From Berkiella_A sp964633725 (GTDB taxonomy: Bacteria; Pseudomonadota; Gammaproteobacteria; Berkiellales; Berkiellaceae), in assembly GCA_964633725.1 (NCBI GenBank), contig CAZWHY010000002.1:62001-126000 (forward strand): 64,000 nucleotides of DNA. The letters run 5' to 3'. Under the pieces are notes generated by a model. The model had not been told where the DNA came from, searched no databases, and saw only the letters and a program-made list of their open reading frames with translations. Made by a program: the position numbers and the translations under genes. Each line of letters starts with the position of its first letter. The stretch's first letter is position 1. Shown piece after piece: positions 45,278 to 52,929 of the stretch.

Positions 45278-46042
45278 ATGAATTTAAACACAAAATCACC
45301 CTTAATTTCTATTCAGAATTTAAGCCTTACCCTCTCAGGTAAGGTTATTTTACAGAATGTGCAGTTTGATTTAAATGCCGGTGAGATTTTATCGCTGATT
45401 GGTCCTAATGGTGCGGGTAAATCCAGCTTAGTAAAGTGTATCGTGGGTTTATGGCAACCGACCTCTGGGTATGTCAAAACGTCTAACCACTTAAAAATAG
45501 GTTATATGCCCCAATCTATCAAAGTCGATGCGAGCATGCCGATTACGGTTCAACGATTTTTGCTTTTGGGACAAGATTCTGTCTCGTTAGGCTCGATTAT
45601 AGAACAGGTCGGATTAAAAGCAGATATCTTGGATAATAAGTTATGCACTTTATCAGGGGGGGAGTGGCAACGTGTTTTATTAGCCAGGGCATTATTGCGA
45701 GAACCCAATGTACTCGTGCTGGATGAACCCGCGCAAGGCGTAGACTTAGTTGGACAAGCAGAGTTATATAATTTGCTAGGCGATATTCGAGACAAGACAG
45801 GCTGTGCTGTATTGGTGGTTTCACATGACTTAAATCTTGTTATGGCATGCACAGATAATGTGATTTGTTTGAATCAGCATGTGTGTTGTTATGGCCATCC
45901 TGAAGCGGTGGGTAAAGATCCGGCTTTTTTAAAATTATTTGGTCGCATACCAGGTGTGGCTTTTTATGCGCATCACCATGATCATAAACATGATGTTCAT
46001 GGTGAAGTCATAGACCATAAGGATAATAGTCAGAATGATTGA
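45278..46042 (+). CDS. znuC: zinc ABC transporter ATPase
   Basis: 254-residue ABC ATPase energising zinc uptake. Walker A GPNGAGKSSLVK, Q-loop MPQSI, signature LSGGEWQR, Walker B VLVLDEPAQGVD, and the switch His in VVSHDLNLV. The C-terminus is His-rich (YAHHHDHKHDVHGE), possibly a metal-sensing or storage tail. Overlaps znuB by eight bases. Confidence 0.96.
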   Translation: MNLNTKSPLISIQNLSLTLSGKVILQNVQFDLNAGEILSLIGPNGAGKSSLVKCIVGLWQPTSGYVKTSNHLKIGYMPQSIKVDASMPITVQRFLLLGQDSVSLGSIIEQVGLKADILDNKLCTLSGGEWQRVLLARALLREPNVLVLDEPAQGVDLVGQAELYNLLGDIRDKTGCAVLVVSHDLNLVMACTDNVICLNQHVCCYGHPEAVGKDPAFLKLFGRIPGVAFYAHHHDHKHDVHGEVIDHKDNSQND

Positions 46043-46841
46043 ATGGTGGAGTCTATTACAAGAAGATTATATTATCCGAGCATTACTGGTCGGCTTAGGC
46101 GTGAGCTTAATGAGTGGGCCATTAGGCGTATTTGTTATCTGGCAAAGATTAGCATTTTTTGGTGACACGCTGGCACACTCTGGCTTATTGGGCGTGACCA
46201 TTGCTTTGGCTTTTCATGTACATCTAATGGTGGGGGTTGCTTGCGTTGCACTCATTGTTGCTTTATTGCTTTTGGGCTTAAGAGCGAAACTGCCTTTTTC
46301 TTATGATGCTATTTTGGGCATATTATCGCCTACGATTTTAGCCATAGGGTTAATTGCATTGAGCAGCTTGGAAGGCATCAAGGTAGATGTGTTGGGGTTT
46401 TTAATCGGCGATATCTTAGCGGTGGATTGGTGGGATATTGCTTGGGTATTTTCTGTGGCAGGTCTGGGGCTTATTATACTAACCAGAATTTGGTCGGCAC
46501 TGATTCGATGTGCAATTGATGAAGATTTGGCTGCCGTCGAAGGGGTCAAAGTGAAAAGAGTCCAATTTTGTTTTGTGATGTTGTTGGCTTTGTTTGTTGC
46601 GCTGGCTGTGAAAATTGTTGGCGTATTATTGATTACCGCATTTTTAATTATTCCAGCGGCCACCAGCCGATTTGTCGCCCGTACACCAGAGCAGATGGCA
46701 GTAGGGGCTTGTGTGGTTGGCGCGCTGGGAACTTTTCTGGGTGTTAATGGCGCGATTTTATTAGATTGGCCTGTGGGTCCTGCAATTGTGGTTAGTTTGG
46801 CGAGCGTTTTTGCTATCACTAGTTTTTTTCAACGGAATTAA
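46035..46841 (+). CDS. znuB: zinc ABC transporter permease
   Basis: 268-residue membrane permease of the zinc transporter with seven to eight helices. Begins IIRALLVGLGVSLMSGPLGV followed by FVIWQRLAFFGDTLAHSGLL, the conserved cluster 9 permease sequence; GVKVKRVQFCFVMLLALFVA and LLITAFLIIPAATSRFVART are also typical. Works with ZnuC and ZnuA; zinc capture is a common response to host nutritional immunity. Confidence 0.95.
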   Translation: MIEWWSLLQEDYIIRALLVGLGVSLMSGPLGVFVIWQRLAFFGDTLAHSGLLGVTIALAFHVHLMVGVACVALIVALLLLGLRAKLPFSYDAILGILSPTILAIGLIALSSLEGIKVDVLGFLIGDILAVDWWDIAWVFSVAGLGLIILTRIWSALIRCAIDEDLAAVEGVKVKRVQFCFVMLLALFVALAVKIVGVLLITAFLIIPAATSRFVARTPEQMAVGACVVGALGTFLGVNGAILLDWPVGPAIVVSLASVFAITSFFQRN

Positions 46842-46957
46842 TTACAAAAGCGACTGCGCTTCTTTACATTCAATAATTTGGCGTGATACTGTGGTTAATT
46901 CAGGTAAATTAAGTACTATGTCTCGATAGAGAAAGACAAGAAGTTTAGGAGTTAAAG

Positions 46958-48376
46958 ATGTCAGTCGCTCAGCTAATTATTTCCCCATTCCAGTCCTTTT
47001 CCGCCACTGTTCAAGATGGTTATCAACAAATTAAAGAAAAAGGTATCCGTTTAGCGACATGGGATCATTTCTTTGAGCATGCTGCACCAACGACTCGAAA
47101 CTTTGATGTGGCTTACGTACCATTACAGCGAACAGCAGAAGATGGTCGTAAAGTGGATGTGGGTTCTTTTATTCCTGAGTACTATGCCATGGCAGAGGCT
47201 GGCTTGTTGCCAAAGCAAATTAAAGCCAAAGCATATTTTAATAATTTAGAGGGGCGTGATGCCGAGAAATCTCAACAATTAAAAGCAGATAAGCCTGGTA
47301 TTTACAAAAGCTTGTACCATGCAGATGGCCGCTTAAAATCATCTTTCGAATTATCGATGATTCCTTATTATAGGCATGAAAAAATTCAAAGAGTGTTATC
47401 CAAGACTTATATTTGGTTAAAAGATCATGGTTATCCATGGCCACATCCTATTTCTAAAATCAGAGTTCAAGATGATTATTTGGCCAGGCTCAGTGAGTCT
47501 GGTTTAAGTATTAAAAATGACGAAGATAAAGACAACCACTATAAACCCACTTCTGGTGTCAGGAGTATGGGCATTGGGTCTGTTTATTTGAGTATTGCAA
47601 ATAGCCACAAGCATGCGACTTTCAGAGAAAAAGTCATGCATGGTGTTGGGCCTTGGTTAGCATGGTTGGTAACACTGACTGCAACACTGTCTATTTTAGG
47701 TTTGAGCAGTTGGGGTATGTTGGCCGCTGCGGGGTTTGGTACCTATGTTGCCATGAGTTGTGCAAACGCATTCGACATGTACGATAAAGCGGAAGCATTA
47801 TATAGAGACATTGGTTGGGTTATGTCAAAAGATTATCCCACCATTGGTAAGCTAAGTCGTTCTAATGTGGTTAAGACAGCCATCAAAGCCACCGGTTTAG
47901 CATTTGTCGCTTTTTCTGCTGGTATGGGCGCTGGGGCTGGATTGTTAGGTTTGCCATTTTTAGTATGGGCACCTGCGATTGAGATGAGTTTGGCGATCTT
48001 TTTTGGCACCATTGCAGCGATTGGATCATTTGTGGGACTATCTGGCGCCATAAGATACCTTGATGGCCTGAGTATCAGTGACAATCAAATTGATATTAAT
48101 CCTAATGAGGCCAAGAATCTTAGCGTTGTTGTTGAATTAGAAGTAATCAGAAATGATGCTGTGAGAGCATTCAAAAAGGTTGTTAAGCCAACATTAGAGC
48201 CTGGTGAAGTGGTTGATTTGAGTGAGCTATTATCGGACAAAGGTAAAGCATATCTTAATTTGCAAAGAGGGGAGGTTATTGTTGTGGGAAAAGACCGTAG
48301 TGCTTCCAATGATGTGCAACCACCTGTGTCTGACTCTAATGAATTATCAGGCGCGGCAAAGCTAAAGGTACAGTAA
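46958..48376 (+). CDS. unknown polytopic protein (accessory)
   Basis: 472 residues, not recognised. The first ~220 residues are soluble with tyrosine-rich stretches (VDVGSFIPEYYAMAEAGLLP, YPWPHPISKIRVQDDYLARL). Four hydrophobic segments follow in two pairs: GPWLAWLVTLTATLSIL with WGMLAAAGFGTYVAMS (~229-270), and AIKATGLAFVAFSAGMGAGA with MSLAIFFGTIAAIGSFVGLS (~308-366). The C-terminal ~100 residues are soluble. No signal peptide. ATG 46958 follows TTAGGAG. A terminator follows the gene. Its position beside the SNARE-like gene and its large cytosolic N-domain with paired hairpins would fit a protein inserted into a membrane, possibly of the host, but that is inference from context. Confidence 0.7.
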   Translation: MSVAQLIISPFQSFSATVQDGYQQIKEKGIRLATWDHFFEHAAPTTRNFDVAYVPLQRTAEDGRKVDVGSFIPEYYAMAEAGLLPKQIKAKAYFNNLEGRDAEKSQQLKADKPGIYKSLYHADGRLKSSFELSMIPYYRHEKIQRVLSKTYIWLKDHGYPWPHPISKIRVQDDYLARLSESGLSIKNDEDKDNHYKPTSGVRSMGIGSVYLSIANSHKHATFREKVMHGVGPWLAWLVTLTATLSILGLSSWGMLAAAGFGTYVAMSCANAFDMYDKAEALYRDIGWVMSKDYPTIGKLSRSNVVKTAIKATGLAFVAFSAGMGAGAGLLGLPFLVWAPAIEMSLAIFFGTIAAIGSFVGLSGAIRYLDGLSISDNQIDINPNEAKNLSVVVELEVIRNDAVRAFKKVVKPTLEPGEVVDLSELLSDKGKAYLNLQRGEVIVVGKDRSASNDVQPPVSDSNELSGAAKLKVQ

Positions 48377-48410
48377 TTCAGCGGGCTAACATTTCCGCGT
48401 GTCTACCTAG

Positions 48411-48431
48411 CACCACCGTCCATCGGTGGTG
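48411..48431 (+). terminator. Rho-independent terminator-like hairpin
   Basis: CACCACCG (48411-48418), loop TCCAT, perfect complement CGGTGGTG (48424-48431), then TTTGCTTTC. Lies 35 bases after the polytopic protein gene; the T tract is interrupted. Confidence 0.75.
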
Positions 48432-48539
48432 TTTGCTTTCCTATCGACTTATCGGCTAACTTATAGTTACCGGGACATCCATATTACCCCCCGCATTATT
48501 TTTTATTTTATTTGTGCTTTTGACAGGAAGGGCATACAG

Positions 48540-49424
48540 ATGAATTTATACCATTATCATAATGGCGGTCAGCTTAAAATTAGAAAAAAAAAATCTAATA
48601 AGGGGCTGGAAAACCAAAAAAAGAAGTTATCCAGCGCCCTGAAAAATGCGGCAAAAAAAATACTTTTTTATAAACCATACAAAAATTTGCCTTATGCTGT
48701 TTGGCCAATATTAGATTGGAATATACTCCAAGAAAAAAAATCAAAATTTGTGAGCAAAGGATACTGGGGAGCAAGTAAGCCTTTCACTTTTGAAAGTTCA
48801 AAAAAAGAATTGGATGCGATATTGCTATTAGGACACCCAAGTTTAAAAAAGGGAAAAAAACATGATTATCACATGAGTCAGGAATCTATATTTTCTACAA
48901 CTTGTAGTCATGGCTATACACAGTTCGACAACAGTTTATATTACCTTGAGCCCGCATGGACAGATGAACAGCATGATCATATGGTGCCATTGATTACAAC
49001 ATTAACGCGAATACACAACCCCTTAATACGTTACCGACTTGATGCGTTTTTGCTGCAAAAAAATGAGTCTTGTGATTGTAATAAAGATAATGACTATAGT
49101 TACCGGCTTATAGGGCAAGCTACAGATATTTTATATGTACCACACTTATTTGAGAAAAAATTATTACCTTTATATCCCGATCAAATTGATAGCATTATAA
49201 AACAGTTCCCCAGTATTCAAAGCTACCAAATTGTGCAACAATCAACAGATAGGTGGAAGTTAAGGTTACAAACTGAAAATTTATTGAGTTATATTCCAAT
49301 GCTCAAACAAAAATTTCAGTCTTGCTTGCTCGCGAAGCAAATGAAATGTCCTGAAATATTAGTCGAAGAAATAAGCCATAAAGAAAAAAAAGTGAAGCGG
49401 AAAATAATCAAGATATTCTTGTAG
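48540..49424 (+). CDS. internally deleted adenylate-forming (F390 synthetase-like) protein
   Basis: 294 residues from ATG 48540, with AGGAAGG nine bases upstream. The C-terminal half resembles F390/CoF-synthetase and phenylacetate-CoA-ligase-like adenylating enzymes: SIFSTTCSHGYTQFDNSLYY with LEPAW, NPLIRYRLDAFLL, the CDCN pair standing where homologues have CxCG, and IGQATDIL where they have GRxDD. The N-terminal KPYKNLPYAVWPILDWNILQ resembles the beginning of the same family. The central ~130-160 residues, including the AMP-binding TGTSG loop, are absent. Adenylation is therefore unlikely; the remaining part may act as a binding domain, or this may be a decaying gene with an in-frame deletion. 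Lys-rich N-terminus. The family assignment comes from motif memory and needs a profile search. Confidence 0.6.
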   Translation: MNLYHYHNGGQLKIRKKKSNKGLENQKKKLSSALKNAAKKILFYKPYKNLPYAVWPILDWNILQEKKSKFVSKGYWGASKPFTFESSKKELDAILLLGHPSLKKGKKHDYHMSQESIFSTTCSHGYTQFDNSLYYLEPAWTDEQHDHMVPLITTLTRIHNPLIRYRLDAFLLQKNESCDCNKDNDYSYRLIGQATDILYVPHLFEKKLLPLYPDQIDSIIKQFPSIQSYQIVQQSTDRWKLRLQTENLLSYIPMLKQKFQSCLLAKQMKCPEILVEEISHKEKKVKRKIIKIFL

Positions 49425-49468
49425 AGAGCATGCCTGTCTCTTAATCTATCGTTACTAAGGAGAGTGAC

Positions 49469-50062
49469 ATGGCATCAACCCCAAATGACAAAAAGCCCCC
49501 AACCGTTCAAGAGAAAGAAGCGCTGCGTAAGCGTTTACAAGGACAGGTAGAGGATACAAAAGAAGTGCTTCTAGACACCATCGATCAATTAATTGAGCGT
49601 GGCTCAAACTTAGAAAGCGTTGCCGATAAAACAGGTGAAACAGAAGATAAATCATTAGAATTTACAGGGAATGCTCGAAAAATACGGATTAAAGCACAGT
49701 TCAAGAGCTGGGCATTGACCGCTTCTATAGTGGGTGCGGTAGTGGGTGGATTTTATGGTCTTAGCATGGGAGCAAGCCTTCCTATGATGTTCGCAAGTGC
49801 TGGTATTGTTGGGGCTTTATTTTATGGTGGCATGTGGATGTGCTCGGGTATTATTCAAAGCTTTATTGGTTTGCCTTTTTTTCGATTCTCTTTTCAATCA
49901 GATATTCAGCAAGATGAAAGAATGCTTATCAACACAGAGCAGATGAGCCTTATGCCGAAGACAGTACCCATACTGCATGCTTATCAACCTACTTTATATG
50001 TTGAAAGTGGTATTATGTTATCGCCTGATTTAGCTGAGGCTAGAAAATTAGCATTAAAATAA
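49469..50062 (+). CDS. R-SNARE (VAMP/synaptobrevin)-like membrane protein
   Basis: 197 residues, strong SD (AAGGAGA). Residues 20-75 match the R-SNARE motif of VAMP proteins: QGQVEDTKEVL, then IDQLIERGSNLE, VADKT, and SLEFTGNARKIRIK. Aligning R44 with the zero-layer Arg of VAMP2 places V27, L34, L41, L48, V51, F65, A69 and I72 at SNARE core layers; F65 falls at the VAMP2 F77 (+6) position. Basic residues follow, then two hydrophobic segments (WALTASIVGAVVGGFYG and MMFASAGIVGALFYGGMWMC, ~81-125) instead of one tail anchor, and a ~60-residue C-terminal domain. SNARE proteins drive eukaryotic membrane fusion; a bacterial mimic would be expected to pair with host Q-SNAREs on the vacuole. Secretion and function are inference; the motif match is direct. 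Confidence 0.8.
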   Translation: MASTPNDKKPPTVQEKEALRKRLQGQVEDTKEVLLDTIDQLIERGSNLESVADKTGETEDKSLEFTGNARKIRIKAQFKSWALTASIVGAVVGGFYGLSMGASLPMMFASAGIVGALFYGGMWMCSGIIQSFIGLPFFRFSFQSDIQQDERMLINTEQMSLMPKTVPILHAYQPTLYVESGIMLSPDLAEARKLALK

Positions 50063-50070
50063 TAGAGCTA

Positions 50071-50125
50071 TTGCCATACATCTTGACGCTAGAAATATTT
50101 TGGATATGTATGGCAAGAGGTCAAG
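50071..50125 (+). other. nested complementary segments, possible pseudoknot
   Basis: TTGCCATACAT (50071-50081) is exactly complementary to ATGTATGGCAA (50106-50116), and the adjacent CTTGAC (50082-50087) to GTCAAG (50120-50125). The order A-B-A'-B' is that of a pseudoknot, just downstream of the SNARE-like gene. It could also be a terminator or coincidence; no T tract follows. Confidence 0.35.
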
Positions 50126-50263
50126 TAAAAAAAGCAGATGGCAATTCTCTAACTATCTGATTTCATATACTTTTCAATTCTGAGTTTCGTCTTTACACTA
50201 GAGTTTTTAAACACTTAGGTGATACAATTAATTAATAAAACCAACAAATAAATGGAAAGGACT

Positions 50264-51028
50264 ATGAGCGAAGAAGAAATGCGACATAGAGTTGTCTTTA
50301 TAACAGGGGGCAATTCAGGTATAGGTCTTGAGACTGCACTTTTATTTGCTGAGCAGGGCACCAATGTCGCTATTTTTTCTCGGCGTGAAAGAGAAAATAC
50401 AATTGCACGCACATTGATTGAAGCAAAAGAAGTTAATTGTTTAACTATTTGTGGTGATGTATCCATAGAGCGTGAAGTCGAATTGGGATTAGAGAAGGTA
50501 TATGAAAAATTTGGCCGCTTGGATTATGCGTTTAATAATGCGGGGGTAGAGCAAAAGCCCAAGCCATTATTCGAACAAACTGAAAAAGAATACAATCATA
50601 TAATGGATGTGAATGTAAAAGGCGTGTGGGCTTGTATGAAATATGAGCTACCACTCATGATGCAAAATGGTGGCGGCATGATTGTCAATAATTCATCGGT
50701 AACAGGCATTATTGGCTCTGATCGGGTTGCCACATTTGTCGCGGCTAAGCATGCAGTTGTTGGGTTAACTCGTGCAACCGCTCTTGAGTATGCTCATGTG
50801 AATATTCGGGTGAATGCAATATGTCCTGCTGGGGTAAACACGCCAATGCTAGACAGAATTATTGGTGACGATCCATTAACCAGAGATGCGATTGATGACT
50901 ATCATCCCTTACATCGCTGTGCAACGCCCAGAGAAATTGCGGAGAGTGTTTTGTGGCTATGTTCCAACCGTTCGAGCTTTGTGACAGGGCATGCGCTCGT
51001 GATTGATGGCGGCGCTTCTATTCGGTAG
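50264..51028 (+). CDS. short-chain dehydrogenase/reductase lacking catalytic Tyr
   Basis: 254 residues from ATG 50264, which has GGAAAGG just upstream; ATG 50252 has none. Classical SDR features: TGGNSGIGLETA cofactor loop near the N-terminus, NNAGVEQKP, the Ser of the active site in VNNSSVTGIIGS, and AICPAGVNTPM. SRRER suggests NADP preference. In the catalytic YxxxK motif the Tyr is replaced: the sequence is TFVAAKHAVVGL with Phe codon TTT at 50735-50737. Normal reductase chemistry would be impaired, so it may be inactive, altered or a regulatory paralogue. Substrate unknown. Lies downstream of the SNARE-like gene with a 200-bp gap. Confidence 0.88.
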   Translation: MSEEEMRHRVVFITGGNSGIGLETALLFAEQGTNVAIFSRRERENTIARTLIEAKEVNCLTICGDVSIEREVELGLEKVYEKFGRLDYAFNNAGVEQKPKPLFEQTEKEYNHIMDVNVKGVWACMKYELPLMMQNGGGMIVNNSSVTGIIGSDRVATFVAAKHAVVGLTRATALEYAHVNIRVNAICPAGVNTPMLDRIIGDDPLTRDAIDDYHPLHRCATPREIAESVLWLCSNRSSFVTGHALVIDGGASIR

Positions 51029-51090
51029 AGGTTATGATAGAGAGCCCACCTTACATTAGGGCATAGACATATCTTTACTAATTTATGTTA

Positions 51091-51381
51091 GATAAGCGGA
51101 GCGAATCAGACTCCCACTTTGTAAAGGGGGACGCGCGAAGCGCTAGGGGGATTTATGCCACGATTTGATTTGCATAACGACGCATGACTTCTTCTATTTT
51201 TATTTCGCAATATATTCATTTTCCAAATATCTAGATAGTCATATTTTTCATCTGCTAAAATATTGTTATCAGAAAAAGGCATGGTGGGATATAATTCGCA
51301 GTTCGAGGTATAAATCCCCCTGCTACTTCCTAGCTTCCCCCTTTACAAAGTGGGGAAATGATTCACTTCGTTCATCAGAGA
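51091..51381. repeat. composite element with ~55-bp inverted ends
   Basis: The left end (51091-51157: leader GATAAGCGGAGCGAATCA, CCCACTTTGTAAAGGGGG, GGGGGATTTAT) recurs in reverse at the right end (51310-51376: ATAAATCCCCC, CCCCTTTACAAAGTGGGG, TGATTCACTTCGTTCATC). About 150 bp lie between. Non-coding, MITE-like. The left end also contains a GCGC-GAA-GCGC hairpin (51133-51143). Confidence 0.6.
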
Positions 51382-51461
51382 ATTAATGAATATGTTTGGA
51401 TAGGAAGGTAACACAGAGCCATTTATCCATTTTAATGATTTTGGAGCAGGCCATTATCTTT

Positions 51462-51524
51462 GATAAGCGGAGCGAATAAATTCCTCGCCCAATTTTGGGA
51501 GAGGACGGTTTGGCCTACCAAACC
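51462..51524 (+). repeat. intergenic repeat, leader plus two hairpins (copy B)
   Basis: Leader GATAAGCGGAGCGAATAA (51462-51479), then a CCTCGCCCAA/TTGGGAGAGG stem with one mismatch (51483-51504) and a perfect GGTTTGG-CCTA-CCAAACC hairpin (51507-51524). Aligns with copy A at 12242. Confidence 0.6.
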
Positions 51525-51570
51525 TGGTGAGTAAGGGTGAGCAGTAAATGACGAGTTACAAGTATGGACT

Positions 51571-52467
51571 TTACTGTTTCTGAGCTAAAATAAGCCCAAA
51601 TTGCCCTTGAATGGGTCTTCCAGATTCATCTAATCGATGTAGATTGCCAATCTGCTCGTTATATTCCAATATGGCCCATCCACAATCTTGATAAAACTGA
51701 TAAATTTCATTCTTCTCAGGTAAAAAAGTAAAAGAATCTGGCAGAGAAAAATTTTCAGATTGAATCGGGAAAACCAAGAAATGTAGTCCTTTGGAGGCAG
51801 TATGCTCTTGTAGCTCTTTGAGCAAGGAGGGGATGCGTTTTGCATTTAAAAACTGCAAACAAACTGTTGAAATAATAAAGTCATAAGTCTTATCTTGTAG
51901 CGGCAAGGCCATATTTAGATCGCAGGCAATGGTATTCACATTTGCCATTTTCTCTTGCGTGGTTATTTTATTAATAGACTCTAATGCTTTTGCGTTAATA
52001 TCTATACCCGTTGTTTGATGCCCTTTTAACGCAGAATATAGCAAGTTTCTACCGGAACCGCAGCCGACATCCAAAATATTTAATCTTCCAGAACTTGTAA
52101 GGTAATTATTTATAATATATAAGAAATCGTCATGAATATTGCCAAGCTTATATTTTTTACTAAAATACCGATGAGGCAGACAGTAAAATTTTAATGTGGC
52201 AGAAAACTCTTTACTAATTTGAACGATTTTATGCAAAGCCGCAGGCGGGAATTTAACACTTGTATTGTTATCGGCATCTAAATGCGTCCTAGATAGCGCA
52301 TTGCCAGCACCATCTGAAAATATGAAGTCGATGGTACCCGTATGAAGAATTAACTGGCCCCAAGTGCCTTCTTTTGTACTATGTTGTTCTAAGAAGTATT
52401 TAATTTTATTGTGATGCGTGATTTTGGTTTGTTTGTAACAAAGTAATGTATCATATATTACTGTCAT
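51571..52467 (-). CDS. tehB: tellurite methyltransferase TehB-like
   Basis: 298 residues. The C-terminal ~200 residues are a SAM methyltransferase (ILDVGCGSGRNLLYSALKGH, TTGIDINAKALESI). The N-terminal ~95 residues (WGQLILHTGTIDFIFSDGAG, FPPAALHKIVQIS) match the cupin-like domain found in long TehB proteins such as that of Haemophilus, and FYCLPHRYFSKKY resembles the linker preceding the TehB core. TehB methylates tellurite and is also linked to oxidative-stress tolerance in known cases. The gene stands alone, after the intergenic repeats and upstream of a two-component pair; the 32-bp spacing to the regulator makes shared transcription possible. Confidence 0.85.
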   Translation of the reverse strand: MTVIYDTLLCYKQTKITHHNKIKYFLEQHSTKEGTWGQLILHTGTIDFIFSDGAGNALSRTHLDADNNTSVKFPPAALHKIVQISKEFSATLKFYCLPHRYFSKKYKLGNIHDDFLYIINNYLTSSGRLNILDVGCGSGRNLLYSALKGHQTTGIDINAKALESINKITTQEKMANVNTIACDLNMALPLQDKTYDFIISTVCLQFLNAKRIPSLLKELQEHTASKGLHFLVFPIQSENFSLPDSFTFLPEKNEIYQFYQDCGWAILEYNEQIGNLHRLDESGRPIQGQFGLILAQKQ

Positions 52468-52499
52468 AATGTTCCCGCTGTATGGTTTGTATTATATCA

Positions 52500-52925
52500 T
52501 TATGGGAATTCTACAACCCGCCAGTAATGGTCTAACATACTGAGCATTTCTATAAAGTTTTCCCCGACATTAGATTTTACAACATATCCTGCCACATTGA
52601 GATCATAAGCTTGAAAAATATCCTCATCGCTTTTTGAGGTGGTCAATACAAAGGCAATAGTTTTACGTAGTTTATCACAGGCTCGGATCTCTTTGAGCAA
52701 TTCAATACCATTCATGCGAGGCATATTAATATCGACTAACAACAAATGAGGTTTGAGTATTGAGGGATGACCATTTTCACCGCGCAATATTTCAAGGGCT
52801 TCTATACCATCATGTGCTCGCCTAAGTGAATTGGCTATTTTGTTTTTTGCGAATGCACGGGTGACTGTTTCAGCATCGATATCGTCATCTTCTACCAAAA
52901 GTATATTTACGGATTGTCCTATCAT
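52500..52925 (-). CDS. single-domain response regulator (Rcp1-like)
   Basis: 141 residues from ATG 52925 (AAGGAAT upstream); longer in-frame starts run into the kinase gene. A lone receiver domain: acidic pocket E12/D13/D14, phospho-acceptor D65 in LLLVDINMPRMNG, switch Thr in VLTTSKS, and conserved Lys in YVVKSN. The EDDDIDAE start and the DHYWRVVEFP end are typical of Rcp1-type regulators that pair with phytochrome-like kinases. It follows its presumed kinase by four bases. No output domain, so it probably signals by protein contact or phosphorelay. Confidence 0.93.
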   Translation of the reverse strand: MIGQSVNILLVEDDDIDAETVTRAFAKNKIANSLRRAHDGIEALEILRGENGHPSILKPHLLLVDINMPRMNGIELLKEIRACDKLRKTIAFVLTTSKSDEDIFQAYDLNVAGYVVKSNVGENFIEMLSMLDHYWRVVEFP

Positions 52926-52929
52926 AATG

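Larger units (their letters stand above)
51029..51570. other. 542-bp intergenic region made mostly of repeats
   Basis: Lies between convergent SDR and tehB genes. It contains the composite inverted element (51091-51381) and a further leader repeat (51462-51524). No credible gene is seen; the one open frame inside runs across the repeats. Confidence 0.6.

Noticed and set aside
46842..46957. A 35-codon minus-strand open frame reading LLVFLYRDIVLNLPELTTVS before the polytopic gene
   Set aside because: It has no start codon, meets an upstream stop at once and matches nothing I recognise. It could be a gene relic, but coincidence is as likely.
51301..51330. TTCGA-type tRNA T-loop-like sequence
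   Set aside because: No acceptor, D or anticodon stem can be formed around it; it is part of a repeat.
51165..51386. Small plus-strand open frame in the repeat-rich region
   Set aside because: It runs across the inverted repeats, has no ribosome site and shows no protein-like composition.
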